A stretch of 64,000 nt of DNA from Crambe crambe (GCA_963924555.1 OZ004584.1:9019327-9083326); one strand, 5' to 3'; numbered from the stretch's first letter, positions 21,974-33,500 are shown. Notes: generated by a model from the sequence alone, not told the origin. A program made the numbers and translations.

Positions 21974-22307
21974 CTAGTGTAAAATATTTATTTTATCCAT
22001 AGCTATTTACCTATGTCATATATACCACTATTCATCTGTTTGGTTTTCTTCTGGAAGAATACAGTTACTGCTGTCTGTCACTTCATGATTGATAGTAGCT
22101 AGTGCGCATGCCTATGCACCGTACTTTGACCCCACATGCAATGTAGCTATATTAGTAAATAGCAGCTTCGTTATTCGTTATTTAAAGCGCTAGCTCTTCT
22201 AATCTTAGCATCTTGGGCTCAGTCTGGCCGCTGTAACTCTACAATTGAAGTGTCTGTTGAAAGGGGGTTTCCGTGGAAACCTAGAAACCCCTCTAAATCC
22301 GCCACTG
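20663..22307 (-). mobile_element. Remnant of a hAT transposon, 5' end preserved
   Basis: Upstream of the transposase, CAGTGGCGGATTTAGAGGGG (minus strand, 22307 downward) has the CAGTGGCGGA form common at hAT termini. The opposite terminus was not found near 20577-20662. The terminal repeat assignment is an inference. Confidence 0.45.
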
Positions 22308-22479
22308 ACTGAATATGAGGGTGAACTAGGATATGATAGCTGTAACCCCCCTCCCAAAGGCTTGTGATGTGCAAGTTACTTGCCTTCTGTCTATTAAATG
22401 ACAGGGCCCTAGAACTTTGCTCATTGTCCCCCCAGCTGTATCCCTGAAAGTAGTTTGAACATTTCGATCAATCCATCAA

Positions 22480-23352
22480 TCTCTTTGGCTGCAGCTTTAA
22501 CCCCTCGGTTCCTTAATTGATAAATACCTTTCTCTCACCCTAGTGTACATAAAAACACAGTCTCTTCAAATTCCCTCTCGTATGAAAGGATCTCTTGAAG
22601 TTTGAAAGTTTAGATCTATCCATTGCACTAAAATCAATCTCCTCAGCAGCAGCTTTAACCCCTTGGCTCCAAAATAGATACATACCTTTCTCTCGACCTA
22701 GTGTACATAAGAACGTAATCCTTCCAAATTCCCTCTCGTATCTTGTAGTTTATACGTCTCGATGAATTGAAAACAATCTCCTGTGAAGCATATTTAACCC
22801 CTTGGGTCCTAAATTGATAATTACTTTTTTTCAACCTAGTTTACATATTAACACAATCCCTCCAAATTCCCTCTTGTATGAAAGGATCTCTTACAGTTTA
22901 AACGTTTCGATGAATCCATTACACTAAAATCAATCTCCTTTGCCACAGCTTTAACCCCATGGTTCCTAAATTGATATATACAAACTAGTTTACATAAGAA
23001 CACAATCCCTTCAAATTCCCTCTTGTATGGAAGGATCTCTTGCAGTTTAAACGTTTCGATGAATCCATTGCACTGAAATCAATCTCCTCTGCCGCTGCTT
23101 TAACCCCTTGGCTCCTTGATTAATACATACCTTTTCTCTCACCCAAGTTTACATGAGAACACAAATTCCCTCATGTATGCAAGGATCTGTTGCAGTTTGA
23201 ATGTTTCGATCAGTCCATTGGACTGAAATCAATCTCCTCGGCTCGAGATTTAACCCCAATCGATACATACTTTCCTCTAAACCTATAGTTTACATAAGAA
23301 CACAATCCCTCCTAATTTCATCTTGTATTTAAAGATCTCTTGTAGTTTAAAC
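22480..23352. repeat. Tandem repeat of about 150 bp, six diverged copies
   Basis: TTTAACCCC ... TTGGCTCC/GGTTCC, then CATACCTTTCTCTC, then AGTTTACATAAGAACACAA, then AAATTCCCTCTTGTATG, then AAGGATCTCTTGCAGTTTA and CAATCTCCT. The TTTAACCCC marker occurs near 22497, 22656, 22794, 22950, 23099 and 23250. Confidence 0.85.
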
Positions 23353-23490
23353 CATAAATAACCAAAACATGCATAACCATGAATAACCAAGGATAACCAT
23401 TGATAACCAACCACGAATAACCATGGATAACCATGAATAACCATGAATAACCAACAGCAGCATAACCATGAATAACCATGGATACCAATT
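23353..23490 (+). repeat. ATAACCATG/ATAACCA short tandem repeat
   Basis: About a dozen imperfect copies of (G)AATAACCATG. Confidence 0.8.
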
Positions 23491-23499
23491 AAATGGCTA

Positions 23500-26400
23500 T
23501 AACCATTAACAATCTAGCTATAGTAATTAAACTTGCTATAGCCAATGTGCCTACGCTTGGACCATCAAAAAAGGAAACATCAGCCCATTTAGACTGCCAT
23601 TCGGTACTTACAGCACGGTAAGACCATCAGAAATGTAAAATATTGGCTATGGAAAGATATCAGCTATAGCTACCATAGCTACTGTTGGACGAAATAAGCC
23701 ACGATATAAATAGATAAACCAACAGTTGGGGTCTTGAAGAGGTTTTCTCCACTCGAGGCTGCTCTCCAGGCGCTTCCATCTTCCCGAATGAAAGTTTCAC
23801 TCAGGTAGGGATAATCCCATGGCACTTGTGGGGCTCGACTAACTTTAACATAGACATAGACGGTAAAAGGGATAGTTGTACCTGTATAATATAGAAATTC
23901 TCTTTTTGCTCATAACGTCCTTGTTATTATGTCTACACAGATTTTTTTATATCAATACATTGTTCTCTGTATGTACTTTCTGATCATATGTGATATCGAT
24001 AACTTTTAAAAATACATCCACCTATAACACAATATATTCTTTCGATCAAAACTTTTGAAATATAAAGAGAATGCAAAAGATTTCTATATAATAGCATTGC
24101 CACTTATGTATGCTTACTTCGGCCATAACGATAATTTTGAAAATATTCCAACTTACATATAGATGATGAATTCATACTATCATAACTTTTGAAATATCAA
24201 GTGTATACAGATAATATCAATATCATAGCATTGCTCTTTGTGTAAGCTTTCTGGTCGTATGCTTACTTTGTCCATACCGACAATTTTTAAAATATATGGT
24301 AATGGGTCCAACCTATCTATAACTGATGAATTGCCACTATCATGACTTTTGAAATATTTAATTATAAGGTGGTTTTTGCTAACTACAGTTGGAACGGCTA
24401 TGGAAACACAACAGCTACAGGTATTTAGACTACGAATGGACAAGAAATTGAATTCAAAAAATGTCAAGTGCGAATGGACAAGGTTCAACATGCAATGCAC
24501 CCGATTTCTGCTGATGGCTAATCAGCAAGGCTGATTACGTATCAGAAGAGTTGGGTTTGCTATAATCATCTACTGAAGTGTGTAGATCAACTCGAATCAG
24601 CTACGAAAGTAAGTGTAGCTATAGCTAAAGATTCCATTCCCAACCTCGCGTCCACCTTCTGCGTAACTTTAACAAACTGGTTACGACATTTCAACAAACT
24701 GGCAATAGCCAATGTAACTTACTACGTCAGAAATTGCTATAGCTATTTAGACTGGCATTTAACAAACTGGCTATAGCCACGAACTTATGGTTGGAAAAAA
24801 GATTTAGCTTGACACGAGGCTTATCTTACGGTTCTTCCATCCTCTTTCTCCTTGGTGGTTTGATTCGAGGCTGATCTCCTGGTGCTTCCATCTCCCTGGC
24901 TGAATTGATGGCTCCAGACCAAGTGGCTAAGAATAAAAACAGCTCCAGCCTGCCACAGTGAAAATTGTCTAACTAAAACACTTACTGATCATTAGTTGTA
25001 CATAGATGGTTGTACATAGATGAATAAACGATAAATAATCACAAGTTAACAACAAAATAACTACACAGATGATGATTGATATAGCTAGATATGGGAAACA
25101 GGGTTATGGTCTTCAGATAGATTTTCCAAATCACGAGGGAGCTCACATAGGCCTACTGCATTCAAAGACAAGATGTAAATTGTACCAAAACAGTCTGCAC
25201 AATCGATATTCGGATAGGGAACTACGGTAGAGCCATCCAGTTAGAAGATTCATATCCAGCTAGAAGATTGAGTCGACTATTGTGTGATAGGAGAAGGAAT
25301 GTACACACAACGAAAATGTGATTTTTGCTAAGACTGGAAACATCAGTGTACCTACAGTTGGAATGGCTATGGAAACAGCTACAGCTATTTTGACTGCCGT
25401 GGATTGATAAACTGTATAACCGACCAAAATGGGGTGGGAAACTGTCATGACGAATGGACAAGAAATTCTGTGTGAATGGACAAGGTTCAACATGCAATGC
25501 ACCCAATTTCTGCTGATGGCTAATCAGCAAGGCTGATTACGTATCAGAAGAGTTGGGTTTGCTATCATCATCTACTGAAGTGTGTGATTAACTCGAATCA
25601 GCTACGAAGGTAAGATTGCGTGTGTAGCTATAGCTAAAAATTCCATTTCCAACCTCATGTCCACCTTCTGCATAACTTTAACAAACTGGTTATGACATTT
25701 CAACAAACTGGCTATAGCCAATGTAACTCACCTAGGTCAGAAATGGAAACATCAGCTATAGCTATTTAGACTGCCATTTAACAAACTGGCTATAGCCACG
25801 AAGGGGTGAAAGAGGATTTATATCATGGTGCTTCCATCTTCAAGAAGAGGCTTTCTCGAGGCTGATCTCCATCTCCCTGGGTCTCAGCCAGTCGATGCTC
25901 CATAACTAACCAATGAGCTGGGAGTGGCTAGTGGCTAAGAACAATAGGGCTACGAAACAGCTCCACAGTGACAATTGTTCTGAAGTAGCTAACTATACAG
26001 ATAAAGTCATAAATAATGATAATAATGAATACAAATTAACAACAAAATAACTACACAGAATAATTGATATAGATATAGGAAAGCTGTAGCAGGGCTAGGA
26101 TCTCGAAATCCGATTTCGAGGTAGGCCTACTGCATTCAAATTGGACCAAAACAGTGGGAGTCGAGGGTCGATATTCGGATAGAAAGCTGTCGTAAAACTA
26201 TAATAGAGCGAAGATTCATATCCAGCTAAAAGATTGAGTCGACGATTGATATTCAGATAGACACAATAAATATAAGGTGATTTTTGCTAAGACTGGAAAC
26301 ATCAGTGTACCTACAGTTGGAATGGCTATGGAAACACAACTGTTACAGGTAGTTAGACTGCCACAGATTAACAAACTAGCTATATGCTATAACCACAAAC

Positions 26401-26850
26401 CTACAGTTGGAAATCAGAAATGGAAACATCAGCCATAACAATTCAGACTGCCATTCAACAAAAGGCTATAACCATAGCGAATAATCCATTAACAAACCAA
26501 TGTACCTAGGGTCGGACAATCAAAAATGGAAAAATAAGCTACATGGCATATTTAGACTGACATTAATTTGGATATAACTATTTAACAATCTAGCTATAGC
26601 CATTAACAAACTGGCTATAGCCTCAGCCATGAAAATACCATTTAGACTGCCATTTGGTACCTACGGTATAGTAGGACCAACAGAAATGGAAACATCAGTT
26701 ATCAGCTATAGCTACCATACTGTTGGACCATCAAAAATGGAAACAAGCCTCTATTTAGATCAAACTGGATATAAAACTACAGTTTGGAGGTTTTGTCCAC
26801 TTGAGGCTGCTCTCCAGGCACTTCTATCTTCCTAGGCGGCCCCGAATGAA
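23500..26850. repeat. Degenerate tandem repeat with a period of about 1 kb
   Basis: A marker block (GAGGCTGCTCTCCAGGCGCT with TCCATCTTCC) recurs near 23755, 24865, 25850 and 26805. Between markers the same order returns: GCTATAGC-rich stretch, AACAAACTGGCTATAGCC, AACATGCAATGCACCC, CTGATGGCTAATCAGCAAGG (24511 and 25515). No gene supported. The small open frames at 24180-24534 and 25222-25530 are the repeat itself. Confidence 0.65.
23930..24370. repeat. AACTTTTGAAATAT-type tandem repeat, copy set 1
   Basis: CATAACTTTTGAAATAT plus TAGCATTGC, TGTAAGCTTTCTG and CTTACTTTGTCCAT recur about every 130-170 bp. The same family occurs at 28980-29575. Confidence 0.6.
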
Positions 26851-26859
26851 AGTTACAGG

Positions 26860-27620
26860 AGGTTATCGGAGGTTACTGCAGGTTACTAGGTTACCAGAGG
26901 TTACTGTAGTTACAGGAGGTTACTGCAGGTTACCAGAGGTTACTGCAGGTTACAGGAAGTTACAGGAGGTTACAGGAGGTTACAGGAGGTTACCGGAGGT
27001 TACTGCAGGTTACAGGAGGTTACAGGAGGTTATTGCAGGTTACAGGAGGTTACTGCAGGCTACAGGAGGTTACCAGAGGTTACTGCAGGTTACAGGAGGT
27101 TAACAGAGGTTATTGCGGGTTACAGTAGGTTACTAGAGGATACTGTACCAGAGGTCACTGCAGGTTACAGGAAGTTACTGCAGGTTAGGAGGTTACTGGT
27201 TACTGCAGGTTACTGCAGGTTACAGTAGGTTACTGGAGGTTACAGGAGGTTACTGCAGGTTATAGGAGGTTATTACAGTAGGTTACTGCAGGTTACAGAA
27301 GATCACTGCAGGTTACAAGATGTCATCAGAGGTTACTGCAGGTTACAGGAGATTACAGGAGGTTACAAGAGGTTACAGGAGGTTACAGGAGGTTACAGGA
27401 GGTTACCAGAGGTTACTGCAGGTTACTGGAGGCTACAGGAGGTTACAGGAGGTTACAAGAGGTTACTGCAGGTTACAGGAGGCTACAAGAGGTTACCAGA
27501 GGTTACTGCAGGTTACAGTAGGTTACCAGAGGTTACTGCAGGTTACAGGAGGTTACAGAGGTTACTGCAGGTTACAGGAGGTTACTGCAGGTTACAGGAG
27601 GTTACTGGAGGTAACTACAG
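26860..27620 (+). repeat. 10-bp minisatellite, unit AGGTTACAGG and variants
   Basis: About 70 imperfect copies of GGTTACAGGA/GGTTACTGCA/GGTTACCAGA. The long open frames through it (26801-27103, 27320-27727) repeat GYRRLQEVT-like strings and come from the 10-bp period, not from a gene. The array resumes at 27894-27960 after a MITE insertion. Confidence 0.9.
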
Positions 27621-27893
27621 CAGGGGCGGCACAACAGGTGCTGCTGGTACGGCTTTTGCCGTACCACTTTTATAACTGGTCAGGCAGAGCCGTACCAGTT
27701 CCACAGTGGATTTATGCACCACAATGAAACAGGAGAGGCTAGATCATGCTTTACACTGAAGCTATGAGAGAATTTCCTTCATGTAAAGATAACAGATGTG
27801 ACATTTTTGAAAACTTATAATGCTCAAAATTAGGCCAGAAATGATCATATTTAGGGGAGCCGTACCACGTTTCAAGTGGTTGTGCCGCCCCTG
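27621..27893. mobile_element. hAT-like MITE, 273 bp, inserted in the 10-bp array
   Basis: CAGGGGCGGCACAAC at the left end is inverted at the right end (GTTGTGCCGCCCCTG, ending at 27893). The CAGGGGCGGC start suits hAT elements. TACAG flanks both sides (5 bp). hAT elements normally duplicate 8 bp, but the host array is itself repetitive, so the true length is unclear. Internal GGTACGGC/GCCGTACC pairs add secondary structure. Confidence 0.6.
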
Positions 27894-28049
27894 TACAGGT
27901 TACAGGAGGTTACTGCAGGTTACAGGTTATTTGAGGTTACAGGAGGTTAATGCAGGTTTGCCTGTATTAAAGGGGTGAATACAGGCAACCATTGTATTTT
28001 AAATTAATATCAGATGGCTGCATTGTTGGAGTTCCTACACAGCAACCTG

Positions 28050-28300
28050 TGTATCCACATCAGCTATAAAAACCATGTTAGCTACAGCAACTGATGGGTC
28101 CATATTAACTTCAGCAGCCGGTGGATCCACATCAGCTATAGCAACTGGTGGGTCATTAACTACAGCAACCGGTGGGTCCACGACAGCCACGACAACTGGT
28201 GGACCCACATCTGCTATGTCTATTGGTGAACCTACTTCAGCTGGTGGATCCACAATAGCTGCAGTAACTGGTGAACCCACATCTGAACCTAGCTACTTTG
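28050..28300 (+). repeat. Coding-like minisatellite of about 30 bp (Ser/Thr/Gly/Ala repeats)
   Basis: The unit is roughly GGTGGATCCACATCAGCTAT plus AGCAACT. In frame +1 it reads SAIATGGS-type repeats for 77 codons without a stop. It may be the low-complexity part of the PHD-like gene next to it or simply a satellite. Confidence 0.5.
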
Positions 28301-28477
28301 ACTGATAAAGAAGTGTACATGGTTTGTGGTTTTGGAGAGGAAGACGAAGAAGGAAACAAGTGGGTGGAACGTATTCAATGCTTCATCGACTGGACACACA
28401 TTAGGTGTCTCCCAGAAAAATATCCCTTTCGGCATACAGACCCAGATTTCATTTGTCCCGTCTGTTTGAAAAGCTAA
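28300..28477 (+). CDS. PHD-finger-like C-terminal exon
   Basis: Seen: a frame ending at TAA 28477 reads VYMVCGFGEEDE, WVERIQCFIDWTHIRCL and FICPVCLKS. The C...C..DW.H..C...CP.C spacing with the aromatic residue before H matches the second half of a PHD zinc finger (WVQC..C..WYH..CL....FxCPxC); the first Cys pair is incomplete. An acceptor-like AAAG lies at about 28305-28308. PHD fingers read histone tails and also occur at the C-terminus of some transposon proteins. No full upstream gene could be joined, so this may be a remnant. Confidence 0.5.
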
Positions 28478-28979
28478 TAGCACAAATCAGTTTTTCTCGT
28501 ACACGTCACACTATAATATGGTTGTAGTCTATGCCAACAGCCTAATGACTATGTGATGTTATGAGGTGGGGGAAGGAGGGGCCAGAACATAACGTCACTA
28601 CAATGTCATGTTTTCCAAAAATAGTTTGGAGACACCTGCTAAAGTGGTGTGGCTACATTGGAAACTTGCGATTGGAAACTTGCCTCATTATTGGATGGTT
28701 AATAGACACTTGCCTCATGATACACCATTCCTATATAACAAGGGCTGCATCATAGGAGTTCCTAGCTACATCATAAAATACAAAAAACATTGGAAACTTG
28801 CCTTGCGATTGGGTGGAAAAAGATACTTCCTGCATTGTCGGAGTTCCTTAGCCAAGGACGGTACTTTGCCCCAGTCTGCATAGGTCGTAACCCCCGTAGC
28901 CGGTTACAAGCGATTAATTTCATACCTCAAACCAAGCCAGTCATGCCATTTCTACTAACTTTAAAAGAAATTTTCCTTT
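28478..28979. other. Intergenic, no gene seen
   Basis: Imperfect direct repeats of TTGGAAACTTGCC (28660, 28672, 28790) only. Confidence 0.4.
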
Positions 28980-29575
28980 CGCTCATAATGTTTTTATTAT
29001 AAATTTATACAGATAATTCTGATATCCTCTCTGTGTGTATTTCACACATTTAATTTGTGGATATCGATACCCACCTATAACGCAATACTTTCATTCGCTC
29101 AAAACTTTTGAAATATAAAGAAAATACAAAAGATTTCTATATAACATCATTGCCCTCTGTTTAAGCTATTAATATGCTTAGTTTGGCCATACCTATAATT
29201 TCGAAAATATATCAATAGGTCTTCAAAGTAACTGATGACGAATTCATACTATCATAACTTTTGAAACATCAATCGTATACAGATAATTTCTATAGCATAG
29301 CATTGCTCTTTATGTAAGCTTTCTGTTCATGTACTTACTTTGTCCATTCAGACAATTTTCAAAATACATGGTAAAGGGTCGTCGAATTTCTAACCTACAG
29401 ATAACTGATGGTGACTTCTGGCTATCATAACTTTTGAAATATCAAGTGTATGCATATAATTTTGATATCATAGCATTGTTCTCTGTGTAAGCTTTCTGTC
29501 GATATGCATATTTTGTCCATATCAACAAAGTTCAACTATTCAGAACAGTCTCTTCACTATTAACTTTCGAAATAT
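28980..29575. repeat. AACTTTTGAAATAT-type tandem repeat, copy set 2
   Basis: Same family as 23930-24370, about four diverged units of 140-170 bp (markers AACTTTTGAAATAT near 29104, 29258, 29429, 29565). Confidence 0.6.
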
Positions 29576-29660
29576 TCACCCACATTTTGTTGAATTTTTC
29601 TTAACACACATAGTTAAGACAATTGCGCATGTCAATTGCCAACTACGCATATTTTTCTAA

Positions 29661-30680
29661 TTGATGCCCACCATGTCTAATTGATGCCCACCATGTCTAA
29701 TTGATGCCCACCATGTCTAATTGATGCCCACCATGTCTAATTGATGCCCACCATGTCTAATTGATGCCCACCATGTCTAATTGATGCCCACCATGTCTAA
29801 TTGATGCCCACCATGTCTAATTGATGCCCACCATGTCTAATTGATGCCCACCATGTCTAATTGATGCCCACCATGTCTAATTGATGCCCACCATGTCTAA
29901 TTGATGCCCACCATGTCTAATTGATGCCCACCATGTCTAATTGATGCCCACCATGTCTAATTGATGCCCACCATGTCTAATTGATGCCCACCATGTCTAA
30001 TTGATGCCCACCATGTCTAATTGATGCCCACCATGTCTAATTGATGCCCACCATGTCTAATTGATGCCCACCATGTCTAATTGATGCCCACCATGTCTAA
30101 TTGATGCCCACCATGTCTAATTGATGCCCACCATGTCTAATTGATGCCCACCATGTCTAATTGATGCCCACCATGTCTAATTGATGCCCACCATGTCTAA
30201 TTGATGCCCACCATGTCTAATTGATGCCCACCATGTCTAATTGATGCCCACCATGTCTAATTGATGCCCACCATGTCTAATTGATGCCCACCATGTCTAA
30301 TTGATGCCCACCATGTCTAATTGATGCCCACCATGTCTAATTGATGCCCACCATGTCTAATTGATGCCCACCATGTCTAATTGATGCCCACCATGTCTAA
30401 TTGATGCCCACCATGTCTAATTGATGCCCACCATGTCTAATTGATGCCCACCATGTCTAATTGATGCCCACCATGTCTAATTGATGCCCACCATGTCTAA
30501 TTGATGCCCACCATGTCTAATTGATGCCCACCATGTCTAATTGATGCCCACCATGTCTAATTGATGCCCACCATGTCTAATTGATGCCCACCATGTCTAA
30601 TTGATGCCCACCATGTCTAATTGATGCCCACCATGTCTAATTGATGCCCACCATGTCTAATTGATGCCCACCATGTCTAA
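29661..30680 (+). repeat. 20-bp satellite, 51 perfect tandem copies
   Basis: The unit TTGATGCCCACCATGTCTAA is repeated 51 times with no variant seen over 1,020 bp. It ends at TTGATGGCTAGGG, where it joins three CTAGGG-type units and then the first 8,795-bp subtelomeric unit. There are no spacers, so it is not a CRISPR array. Confidence 0.97.
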
Positions 30681-30685
30681 TTGAT

Positions 30686-30706
30686 GGCTAGGGCTAGGGC
30701 TAGGGG
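30686..30706 (+). repeat. Short interstitial CTAGGG tract at the proximal edge of the macrosatellite
   Basis: GGCTAGGGCTAGGGCTAGGG precedes copy 1, against a single CTAGGGG at the two internal junctions. Same hexamer and orientation as the terminal array. Confidence 0.85.
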
Positions 30707-30905
30707 CATGGAGAAGGATCCCTCACCATCCCTCATATATATAATATGATCCCTTATATTCATATACTTGAGTGTTTTATCCCTCAAATTCGCAAATTTG
30801 AGTCTTTTTTCCCCTTATGGTCATATACTTGGAGGATTTTACCCTTAAGTCAACCTCAACTTCATGGATAAATCTTATCTCGATTTAGGGGTAAAATATC
30901 CATGA

Positions 30906-31290
30906 GGTTAGGTTTCTTTAACCTGGGTTGAGGTTTCCAGAGGTAAAATAGCCATGAGGTTATGTATTGTTAACCTGGGTTGAGGTTTCCAGAGGTAAAA
31001 TAGCCATGAGGTTATGTCCTGTTAACCTGGGTTGAGGTTTCCAGAGGTAAAATAGCCATGAGGTTATGTCTTGTTAACCTGGGTTGAGGTTTCCAGAGGT
31101 AAAATAGCCATGAGGTTATGTCCTGTTAACCTGGGTTGAGGTTTCCAGAGGTAAAATAGCCATGAGGTTATGTCTTGTTAACCTGGGTTGAGGTTTCCAG
31201 AGGTAAAATAGCCATGAGGTTATCCAACGTTAACCTGGGTTGAGGTTTTCAGAGGTAAAATAGCCATGAGGTTTTGTTTCGTTAACAGGG
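30906..31290 (+). repeat. 52-bp repeat array inside unit (copy 1; also in copies 2 and 3)
   Basis: The unit contains GGGTTGAGGTTTCCAGAGG, then TAAAATAGCCATGAGGTTAT, then a variable GTCTTGTTAACCT. GTTAAC is palindromic. About seven copies. Confidence 0.9.
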
Positions 31291-31324
31291 GTTGAGGTAA
31301 AGTATCCATGAGGTTAGTTAAGTA

Positions 31325-31585
31325 TTTATGAAGTCCCTCAAGTCACGGTAATGCACAGTAGATGTCCCTCAAGTCTATTCCTACACTTTGAAGTATTACC
31401 AAGTACACTTAAGTCCCTCAAGTATAGATAAAGACATTCAAAGTCCCTCAAGGCCAGATAGAGATTACGGAAGTCCCTCAAGTCATGGTAATGCACAGTA
31501 GATGTCCCTCAAGTCTATTCCTACACTTTGAAGTATTACGAAGTACACTTAAGTCCCTCAAGTCCATGCATCCGTAGCGCAGGCT
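31325..31585 (+). repeat. AAGTCCCTCAAG repeat block
   Basis: AAGTCCCTCAAGTC alternates with GGTAATGCACAGTAGATG and CTATTCCTACACTTTGAAG. A composite of about 160 bp is present nearly twice. Recurs at 33530-33685. Confidence 0.85.
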
Positions 31586-31631
31586 GAAGGGGAAGTGCAC
31601 GCCGTAGCCAGCCATATGACACACTCAGTAG

Positions 31632-32021
31632 ATGTCCACCAGTCAACCTACCAACAGGCCGGCAACACTGAAAAGACTGTCGAAACGTAAGTCATTTACA
31701 GTCTGCACACACACTAGTTCAACTCACGTTGTACCATTCAGATACAAGAAGTTGTGGCCACGCCTTCCCAAAGCACATCAAACTCCACCCCCAGCAAAAA
31801 AGAGACGACTCTATTCCGAAGAAGAATACTCAATCCTAAAGAGATATTTCGACATTGGCGGAGAGAGGTCTAAAGTGGCAAAACTTTCTGAGTGTGCAGA
31901 TTTCCTTAGAGAGTACCAGAGAGATATGCAGTTTGAGGGGAAGGACACAGGACAAGATCAAAAACATGATAAAGCAGAGCAAGTGACAGCAAACCAACAG
32001 TTCTTTTTATTTAAAATGTAA
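31632..32021 (+). CDS. 129-residue ORF of the subtelomeric unit, copy 1
   Basis: Seen: ATG 31632 to TAA 32021. Basic N-terminus (LKRLSKRKSF), NLS-like PAKKRR, then RLYSEEEYSILKRYFDIGG and LSECADFLREYQRDMQF, then a charged tail. The RLYSEEEY...L...F and SEC motifs resemble the short C-terminal module R-x-W(Y)-S/T-EEE...L...F...EC seen in some invertebrate transposon-associated proteins; this likeness is from memory and weak. A possible 50-bp intron (GTAAGTCA at 31689 to TTCAG before 31741) would break the frame, so the unspliced reading is preferred. It is the only non-repetitive, protein-like segment in the unit. Whether it is expressed is unknown. Confidence 0.45.
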   Translation: MSTSQPTNRPATLKRLSKRKSFTVCTHTSSTHVVPFRYKKLWPRLPKAHQTPPPAKKRRLYSEEEYSILKRYFDIGGERSKVAKLSECADFLREYQRDMQFEGKDTGQDQKHDKAEQVTANQQFFLFKM

Positions 32022-32485
32022 TCAATCATTCTCACAAAAAACAGTACTAATGTAATCAATCATTCTCACAATTTCTTTCTATTTCTAATCAAGTCTCACA
32101 ATTCAAATTTTTCCTCTAGAAATTTAGATACTTTTTGCTGGACATCCCTCCTAGCTATACACTTATCTTTCCCTCCCGGCTTGCACGTCTCGGTGAATAT
32201 CCTTCATGGATCCTTCCTGGATATTCTGGGACTTTGAAATTTCAGATACTTCTAGGAGGACAATTGGTGGCCCCCATGGATTCTGAGAGGACAATTGGTG
32301 ACCCCCATGGATTCTGGGAGGACAATTGGTGACCCCCATGGGCCAGATATATCATCCCTCCTAGCTATGACCTTACCTTTCCCTCCTGGCTTGCACATCT
32401 CAGTGAATATCCTTCATGGTTTCGTATTCGATCCTTCCTGGATATTCTGGGACTTTGAAATTTCAGCTCCTTCTTGGAGGATCCA

Positions 32486-33500
32486 GAGGTAAAATAGCCA
32501 TGAGGTTATGTCTTGTTAACCTGGGTTGAGGTTTCCAGAGGTAAAATAGCCATGAAGTTATCCATCGTTAACTTGGGTTGAGGTTTCCAGAGGTAAAATA
32601 GCCATGAGGTTATGTCTTGTTAACCTGGGTTGAGGTTTCCAGAGGTAAAATAGCCATGAGGTTATCCAACGTTAACCTGGGTTGAGGTTTCCAGAGGTAA
32701 AATAGCCATGAGGTTATGTCTTGTTAATCTGGGTTGAGGTTTCCAGAGGTAAAATAGCCATGAGGTTATGTCTTGTTAACCTGGGTTGAAGTTTCCAGAG
32801 GTAAAATAGCCATGAGGTTATGTCTTGTTAATCTGGGTTGAGGTTTCCAGAGGTAAAATAGCCATGAGGTTATCCAATGTTAACCTGGGTTGAGGTTTCC
32901 AGAGGTAAAATAGCCATGAGGTTATGTCTTGTTAACCTGGGTTGAGGTTTCCAGAGGTAAAATAGCCATGAGGTTATCCAACGTTAACCTGGGTTGAGGT
33001 TTCCAGAGGTAAAATAGCCATGAGGTTATGTCTTGTTAACCTGGGTTGAGGTAAAATAGCCATGAGGTTATCCAACGTTAACCTGGGTTGAGGTTTCCAG
33101 AGGTAAAATAGCCATGAGGTTATGTCTTGTTAATCTGGGTTGAGGTTTCCAGAGGTAAAATAGCCATGAGGTTATCCAATGTTAACCTGGGTTGAGGTTT
33201 CCAGAGGTAAAATAGCCATGAGGTTATGTCTTGTTAACCTGGGTTGAGGTTTCCAGAGGTAAAATAGCCATGAGGTTATCCAACGTTAACCTGGGTTGAG
33301 GTTTCCAGAGGTAAAATAGCCATGAGGTTATGTCTTGTTAACCTGGGTTGAGGTAAAATAGCCATGAGGTTATCCAACGTTAACCTGGGTTGAGGTTATC
33401 AGAGGTAAAATAGCCATGAGGTTATGTCTTGTTAACCTGGGTTGAGGTTTTCAGAGGTAAAATAGCCATGAGGTTTTGTTTCGTTAACAGGGGTTGAGGT
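32486..33500 (+). repeat. 52-bp array with higher-order structure (copy 1)
   Basis: Units with GTCTTGTTAACCT alternate with units carrying TCCAACGTTAACCT (A-B order). Short 42-bp units lacking TTTCCAGAGG occur near 33045 and 33350. A higher-order block of about 300 bp (32821 to about 33124) is repeated from 33125. Confidence 0.8.

Noticed and set aside
26801-27727. ORFs reading GYRRLQEVT repeats
   Set aside because: They arise from the 10-bp minisatellite, which gives the same residues in shifted frames.
29661-30680. CRISPR array
   Set aside because: The 20-bp repeats are directly adjacent with no unique spacers, and the genome is eukaryotic. It is a satellite.
31682-31742. Spliced version of the 129-codon ORF using GTAAGT and TTCAG
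   Set aside because: Joining these sites shifts the frame and brings a stop soon after; the unspliced frame keeps the YSEEEY module.
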